Assembly (NCBI RefSeq): GCF_019097595.1
Contig: NC_080718.1
Location: 15,683,657-15,747,656, forward strand
Length of the DNA: 64,000 bases
From: Hemibagrus wyckioides
Lineage: Eukaryota; Chordata; Actinopteri; Siluriformes; Bagridae
Reading direction: 5' to 3'
The position numbers were made by a program, and so were the translations under genes. Under the pieces are notes generated by a model. The model saw nothing but the letters and a program-made list of their open reading frames with translations. It did no database searches and had not been told where the DNA came from. Each line of letters begins with the position of its first letter. The stretch's first letter is position 1. Shown piece after piece: positions 57,126 through 64,000 of this stretch.

Positions 57126-59757
57126 TTTAGTATATTATTACAGCAATTCCTGACTCTTAATTTCAGATATGTGTATAATGTGAATCAGATGCTATTACAA
57201 AATAGCCACTAAAACATATGAGGATCTAATCCAGATAAGCTTAACTCTTGTTACCAGAGGCCACAAGCATTTCTTTTTCTTTTCACACAAGTATTTCTTT
57301 TCTTTTCCTTTTACATAGCAAAATACTCAGAAAACAAAAATGCTTATTTTTTTCACACTACTGTTTATATCTTCAAAGTAAATGGTGACATCAAACCCTT
57401 CTCTGCTCTCTGAGATGCCACAAGTATTTGTTCATAAGCACCTACTGTAAATTTTAAAGACGTTAACTTCAACCACTAAAATTCTGTGTAAGGTTATCCC
57501 AACAGAGGTGAAAACATCTCATTCTGAAAGCCAAGAGTCCCGACTAATTTTATATTAGACTTGCAGCGACAAAATAATTTGTTTGTTTATACACATTGAA
57601 AACGGCTGAAGTCGATTTTGCCAACAGAGAGAAACACAAGAGGGTTGAAAGGGTTAACATGGGTCCTTTTTCTACCATTTGAATGTGCATAAACAATCAT
57701 TTATTTTGGTTGTATGCTCTAGAGGAATGGTCAGCAACCTCCGCAATGCCTACTCAATAGCTTCAATACCAATCAAAGACAAGAAGCATGTTATTGGCAT
57801 ATTCTATGAATATCTAACAAAGGTTTTAACTCAAAATGGCTGTGCTGCATTGTATTTTAATCCACAACCCTCTACCTAACTGACATACACAAACAACAAT
57901 TAGTTATATTCAGTATTCAGAACATTCAGTTTTTCAATTAGTAAACTGAAAAATGACAAAAGAACAGAAGAGAAAAAAAAATTACAAAGTTTTCCCACAC
58001 AAGCAGGAGAACGGTAATGGGTTACATGCTGACCCTCAGCTGGGATTGCCATTTCCTTTTCCTTTGACCTGCACATAACATGCCTGTCTCATACAGGAAT
58101 TAAGGTGAAGAAGTACAAATACAAGCAATAATCAAAAAACGCATGGACCTACATGGACTGGGAGATGTGATGTGGGATAGTGAGGAGGAGGAGTAAAAAG
58201 AGAAAGAGGATGAAGCTGAGGTACTTTTTTTTTTGCTGGACTTTGCATACCACACAATAATGGAGGTTTGGAAAATTCATCATCAACCGGCCAGGGCCTC
58301 AGTTAAACATGGGTGGCCACCAACACAAAGTCTCAAAACAAATGGCTTTACATGATGTGATCATTATCTGTAGTAGAGCAACAAAAGGAGGGATGAAGCA
58401 AGCAGTGTAGCTGCCACTTTCCTGTCGAAAGACAAAATTATGGGTAACACAACAGAATGGCATTTGATGATGGCCATAAAAAACATAGATGAACGAAACC
58501 ATGTTTGTACTAAGGCTAGGCTGACTGGCTGGCTCGCTGGATGAAGTCTGGAAGCTCAGGACGTATTTGGACAGGAAAAATAAAATTGTGAAACCCACAA
58601 GCCTTCTTTTGCTGAATCAGCAGCTGCCAGTTTGTACAAATGGAAAGTACAATAAATTTACATTCGACAGTATGTAATGGTACAGAAATATATATACACA
58701 CAACACAAAAATGACCAATAGGTTTATTTAAGAAAAGCTAATTATGAGGTATAATAGAAACTTTATAATTGTATACCAGGTGTTGAATTGCGTCTTTGGT
58801 CAGTAATCACATTCAGTGTACTGGTGTTGCTCATAAAAAAACAAACAAACAAACAAACAAATAAACAAACAAAAAAAATCCTTATCTCACATCTGTGGTT
58901 ATGGGAGGATCCATGACAATGTAGTTCATTATTACACCAATAGAGGTCAGTAACACCATCTAATAGAAAGCAATATGTGCAATATAAGTTAATGAGCCAT
59001 ATGATCCGGTTTTATCAGTTGGGTGACAGATATTTCATGGTCCTTTAAGGGACAGAGGGTTTAGGAGTTTGTTGGACCTCATAAAAATAATACTATTTGC
59101 AAGTACTAACTTGAAGTTAATCCTGTTGCAGAAATAGAAATCAGAATCGTTAAACAATAGTTAATGAGTGGTTTCAAGCAGTATATTTACCAATAATGAC
59201 ACTTCTAATGTCAAAAGTCTCTATATACTCATTTTAGCCAGTAAAAGACTGCTCTAGTTGGTGAATATGTGAATACTGTGATGTAGGATGACTGATCACC
59301 ATAGTTATCAGCTCTCTTTTTTGGCTGATCAATATTTACCTATTATTAAATGTTGGTTCCCAGTATCCTCAGCCTGCAAAAAATAGCAATAGCAATTTTC
59401 TGTATGTGAAAAGTAAAGATGCAGAAACATCACTTCATCAACAGACAAAGAAATTCTCTGAATCATGGCTTTATTTTACTGTTGTTGAGGGAGCATCCAA
59501 TTCCTTAAATAGCAATTCAAAGTCAGGGCAAGTCTGTTTTTGGACACGTGTCATACCTCAAAGTTGCAAAATTCATGGCGTGTAATAGAGTGCCTCAGAT
59601 TCACAGAGATTTGTGTTTTCCATCCTCTACCACACCAAATTCAGCATATGAAGTATTTGGCATTTATTTGTTAAACTCGTCGGGTGTATCATAAGTTGCA
59701 TGGAGGAAGTTCAGCTGCTATCACTGACAATGTTGCAAGCTCAACATAGAATCTGAA
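57126..59757. other. Intergenic sequence
   Basis: Non-coding. An (AAAC)n tract occurs at about 58,838-58,872. No exon or transposon was recognised. Confidence 0.6.
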
Positions 59758-60132
59758 ATTTTAAGAGGTGCATACCCCCAAACCCCAACCTACATTATTT
59801 TTTACAATGCTGCTTGTGGTCAGGCCACTGTGCTGCCCCTTACAGAAACAATAATGACCAAATGCTTCATGACTGATTCATTTCAGGTTTGTTTTTCTTC
59901 ATTTTGAAGACATCAGATAGCAGTGGTTGGTTAATAGGAATGTTGTTTCACCAACAAGGAACAGAGGAGAGTTGACCCAGGACATCACATTTAATGAACA
60001 GGATACACACAAACAAAGCAAACATAAAAACATGCAGAGACACACAAATATATATCTTTGTTGTAAATTCAGTACAAAACCAGACATTTTAAGAGGTGGA
60101 TACCCTAAAACACCTTCATTATTTTTTACAAT
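59758..60132. repeat. Segment bounded by 50-bp direct repeats
   Basis: ATTTTAAGAGGTGCATACCC...ATTATTTTTTACAATG at 59,758-59,809 recurs, slightly changed, at 60,086-60,132 in the same direction. The interval contains one copy of the block shared with 61,790-62,031. This may be a tandem-duplication remnant or a repeat with direct terminal copies. Confidence 0.7.
59825..60052 (+). repeat. Dispersed 230-bp block, copy 1
   Basis: Shares with 61,790-62,031 the ordered strings TTACAGAAACAATAATGA, CTTCATGACTGATTCA, AATAGGAATGTTGTTTCA, TTGACCCAGGACATCA and GACACACAAATAT. Same orientation; several small indels and substitutions. No coding potential. Confidence 0.85.
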
Positions 60133-61489
60133 GTCACATAGTATGTGCTTGCCTATTTGGCTAGATTTAGTTCTCTAAATCCATGTCTGACAGGCAGGAG
60201 TTGATCACAGTCCCTTACCACTTATATATAGATATATAGCATATGTATATTTGTCCTTTTTTTTGCTTTGTAACTAATGTTCACCAGCTAGTTTTGATAC
60301 GGTCAATTCTTTGTTGTACTGTACGGCAGATCCACAACAAGTAAACAGAGCACTAATGCCTCATTCACACATACATCAGCTGATTCATTTTCAGTGAGAG
60401 CTGGCTAATTCCAGCGAAATGAATTACAGTAACCATCTGTGATCTGATGTGAGCATGACCAGCTATGCCAAAGTTGAGAGAAGTTTTACTTTTTGCAAAT
60501 ATGCCTTAGCTTGATGCAGTGACTGCCAACGGGAGTGAGGACAGTAGTGTGCATGTCATCTGAGGTTAAGAGCACACACTGATTTACCTACAGCTTGAAT
60601 GACATGATGCTGGTGAATTTTATACACAACCACCAAATCACCCTCCAGAATGTTTCATTTTAACAGCCATGGATACTCGTTGCAATATCCTCTAATAAAA
60701 GTTATTACTGTAGCAACCAGGAGTAGGAATACCTACTGGGGGTTTCACAGGAGAGCGACAGGTGACTTCATATATACTGAGATAAAATCAGTATATGTGT
60801 GAATGTAGCCTACCTCTGGAGATGTGTAACTGTGTAACTGCACTTGTTTGGAGCAATGATCTAGTTATGAATCAGGTGAGAGGAAAAGTGAGCTCATTTT
60901 GGTATGGACTGAAGATCATTATGTGACTGAATGGATTTGCCTGTGTCCATTAAACATCCAGATTTGTAAAGCTCAACTTGGACTTTGTGTTATAGTTGAC
61001 TGGGATTTAATATTGTGTTTGTTATTTAGTGTTAAGTGTTATCCAAACTGTTATGCATTTAAATTAAAAAGAAAATAGAAAACTCATTTCTAATGACTAC
61101 ATATGCATACACATACAGTATATACATATAAATATATAAGCTGTCTATGTGAGTTATCCTACTGGATCTCAAATACAGATATCACAAGAAATCCCAAACC
61201 ACAGAATAACACTGCAGGTCTTAACTTGCTGTATGTCTACTAAGACCAACAGAGAAAGTTTAACATTGTCTTTTAAAGTCAGTTTTCCACGTACAGCCTG
61301 GATATGTTGATATGTGAATTAATGAGTTTCTACTTAGCTCTGATATATCTGTTTATATTTCCTGTACATAATTAAAAATAAAATAGTTCCATATAGTATA
61401 ATTTTTATAAAAAATATATTTGGAAGACATAAGCCCAAAACAAAAAGACATTATGTAAAACTTGGGGATTTTCCTTATGGAAACACATT
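60133..61489. other. Intergenic sequence
   Basis: AT-rich non-coding; nothing recognised. Confidence 0.6.
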
Positions 61490-61789
61490 CACTCATTCAT
61501 TTTCAGTAACCCCTTTATCCTGGTCAAAATCCTGGTAGATCTGGAAGTGAGACAGTAACATGCTCTAGATGGAATGCCAATCTATCTTAGGGCACCATGC
61601 ACACACAATTGTACACTTTATTCACAGCTGGGAGCAATTTATTATAACCAATTCAGCTACTGGATTATTTTTGGGATGTGGAAGGAAACCAGAGAACCTG
61701 GAGGAAACCCACACAGACATGGGAAGAACACGTAAAATGCTAAACAGACAGTAAACCCAGCTGTGAAGTGGCAAATGCCACCCACTGTG
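61490..61789 (+). repeat. Interspersed repeat, family A copy 4
   Basis: The best-preserved copy: CATTCACTCATTCATTTTCAG start, GGGCACCATGCACACACA, ACCTGGAGGAAACCCACACA, GGGAAGAACACG, and a CCACTGTGCCACTGTGCTGCC end. It joins directly to the 230-bp block at 61,790. Confidence 0.72.
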
Positions 61790-62031
61790 CCACTGTGCTG
61801 CCTCCTTACAGAAACAATAATGATAAAGTACTTCATGACTGATTCAAGTTTGTTTTTCTTAATTTCTTTGACATCAGATGGCAGTAGTTAGTGAATAGGA
61901 ATGTTGTTTCAGGAACAACAAATGATTGTTGACCCAGGACATCATGTTCACTGAGCAGGATACATGTAAACATAGCAAACACATAACATAGACATACATG
62001 TACAAACATGTGCACAGACACACAAATATAC
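61790..62031 (+). repeat. Dispersed 230-bp block, copy 2
   Basis: Direct partner of 59,825-60,052, starting at the same CACTGTGCTGCC junction. It contains ACATCAGATGGCAG (61871-61884), a weak CTCF-like string that is changed to ATAGCAG in copy 1. Confidence 0.85.
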
Positions 62032-64000
62032 ATCCATTCTTATTTTTGGAGCCATTGCAATAGAAGGCATTATTCCAGCTTTATACTGCTTGGCTCCCAA
62101 TCAAACTGGTTTTATAACATTTAAAGCTTCTCCAGAGTCCACACAGTCCAATAGGAGGAAAAGCATGAGTGTCGGCCAACCACACACACTCACTAAGCTC
62201 ATTCCACCAAGCTGCAATAAATCATTAGGAATGCAGAAGTCTGTGTGGAAGACACGATCATCTAAGGCTAATAAACCGCACATTTTCTCCAAATGGTCTG
62301 CTCACATATAACTGTCAGTAACTGTCAGTGTGCTGGCTAGTGATTGTTCTTGCTTTTCACACAATGCTATGGCATGGAGTTTTTGCAGCTGTTCCAATTA
62401 GCACATTGTGTCACTTGTTGATTTTTGTTCTCATTAAGCTAATTATTTAAAGAGAACGTGTTGCACATATGGAACATTATCTGTTTTATTTTGCAGTAAG
62501 CTGGAAACTTCCATGAAACAAATGCAGTGCATGGTAATAATCAGTATCATTGACTGAGAAATATAAACAATGTTTTGGGGTGCATCCAGTAGAGATTAAA
62601 TTATGGATTTAAAAAGTTTTGGCAGTGCCTTATTCCATTCTCCATGCTGGACGTTTTATCACAATGTTCAAGTTCAGAGTTGCCAGACCAATTCTATGGG
62701 GAACTTTACTTATGACCTATATTCATAGGAAATGTCATTGCAATTCACTTCTTTTCAGACAGATATGCAATCCTAGTTCTAAAAAAAATAAAGTCTAAGT
62801 TTCAGTAGGTCACTAACAGACGCAGGAAAAAAATGTTCAGCTAATTTATAGACATGATTTACAACACAGCCCATTTATTTAGAACTAAAATTGGGCCCTT
62901 GACATAAACGGGTCATGAAATACCATAACTTGTGGACACCAGAAAAGTAAGTGATTAGTGAAAAAATAAATTCTATATAGTATATATAGTAGCAATTTTT
63001 TGTACTTGAACCTAATATTTTTTTTCTCTGAGCTCTGTTTTGTGCTGTGCACCCAGCAGAACTCATTTGTCTTGAGCAGGTATGACACTAATATGGTTTC
63101 ACTGCTCTATTTATTGGTTCAGAAATGACCATTTCTAACCTACGTTCATATAAATATACTAAAAGAGCTGTATTCCAGCTGAGCTGGCTTTAGGTACTGT
63201 TTGGCTGTTTGGGTGACTGAGAGGAGTTTATAGAAATGTGGACCAGTATGTTAGGTGAACTTTCCACCAGGTCTTCAACTCTGAAGTTATTTCAGGGCAG
63301 TGGAAAGTAGACTAGAGAGAGAAGTGTGTAGAAGTTTTGGTCTGGGGCCAGTGACCTTGACTGTCTGTGGTGTCATTGGCTCCAGAGGGCCTGATGGGTA
63401 CTGTGGTTTGGCTTAAGAAGGAAGAATTGGGCTTGCTATGTCACTCCCCAGATGGTGTAAACTATTAACTGCTTACTGTGAGGGGAAGGTGGTAAACTCT
63501 ATGATAACATTATACTCTTTTGGTTAATGGTGAGAGGACTGAAATGATTCTATCACACACAGAGGACAGCACACAGACATGGCTAAACATCAGTAGACCA
63601 ACATCAGTAGTTATACTAGCAATATAGTGTAATACTAGCTAGGACTTCCTAGGTTGTTTATTACATGACAGATAATTGGGACTTTGTCATCCTTATGGCT
63701 TTAAAACAGCTCTGAGTAGTTTGTGTATTTCATCTATGTTAATTAAGACAGACAACAGAAATATGTATTGTTTCTTCTACTGTGCCTTGAGTTTAAGCAC
63801 AGTTAACAAACAAGACAACTGTCCAATTATCATAACTGTTCAAATTATCAGCTCCTGATTTTTCTTACAAGAATTAATATCTGAGGGACTGATTGCACCC
63901 ACATAAACCATTGCCTATCAAAAAAGAGAATCACAGAGAGGATAGAGACGTCAGCAGCATATGGATGTCATTTGTAAGCAGCAGTGAGAACTTATAGTCC
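62032..64000. other. Intergenic sequence to window end
   Basis: No credible exon. A moderately complex block at about 62,050-62,300 might be conserved non-coding DNA; the rest is AT-rich and featureless to my reading. Confidence 0.6.

Noticed and set aside
1..64000. tRNA, rRNA, CRISPR, operon or phage features
   Set aside because: None seen; the window is vertebrate nuclear DNA, and bacterial-type features are not expected or supported.

Overview
This window is vertebrate nuclear DNA, almost certainly from a teleost fish. It holds one protein-coding gene with a classical spliced structure, is AT-rich and microsatellite-rich, and carries decayed Tc1/mariner transposons and interspersed repeats of kinds common in teleosts. 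The repeat types remind me of otophysan fish such as catfishes, but that is a guess from memory. The only gene is foxa2 (HNF3-beta/axial), on the + strand. Coding exon 1 is 7847-7915, the intron 7916-8581 and coding exon 2 8582-9772, giving a 419-residue forkhead pioneer transcription factor with intact forkhead, N-terminal and C-terminal conserved blocks.

Layout. 1-7.3 kb: upstream flank with two dense motif-rich islands (about 0.8-1.1 and 2.7-3.84 kb; the second holds TEAD and FOX sites), a CTCF-like site at 6.45 kb and FOX/SOX sites close to the promoter. 7.3-10.12 kb: promoter, 5' UTR with a 10-codon uORF, foxa2, and a 3' UTR ending near an ATTAAA signal. 11.6-13.95 kb: two CpG-rich islands. 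The second (13.44-13.65 kb) contains a 16-base string that I recognise as the GLI site of the mouse Foxa2 floor-plate enhancer. It also has two CCAAT boxes and a YY1-type site, so it may double as the promoter of a downstream lncRNA comparable to mammalian LINC00261/DEANR1. 14-47 kb: a gene desert with no credible coding exon, many microsatellites and several motif clusters that look like endoderm or midline enhancers. The clearest are a FOX/SOX/GATA cluster at 17.74-18.29 kb, a perfect HNF1 palindrome at 23,117 and a GATA cluster at 27.6 kb. 47-52.4 kb: a transposon graveyard with three different Tc1-like transposase relics and other repeats. 53.4-57.1 kb: a cluster of CTCF-like sites, one convergent with the site upstream of foxa2. 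57-64 kb: mostly featureless sequence plus a duplicated block of about 230 bp.

Taken together, the window reads as a single developmental regulator embedded in its cis-regulatory landscape: GLI input for the floor plate, TEAD/FOX input for node/notochord, and HNF1/GATA/SOX/FOX input for endoderm. I see no new protein system. The main results are candidate regulatory elements and a candidate lncRNA. Enhancer calls rest on motif content and sequence texture only and have not been tested by alignment.
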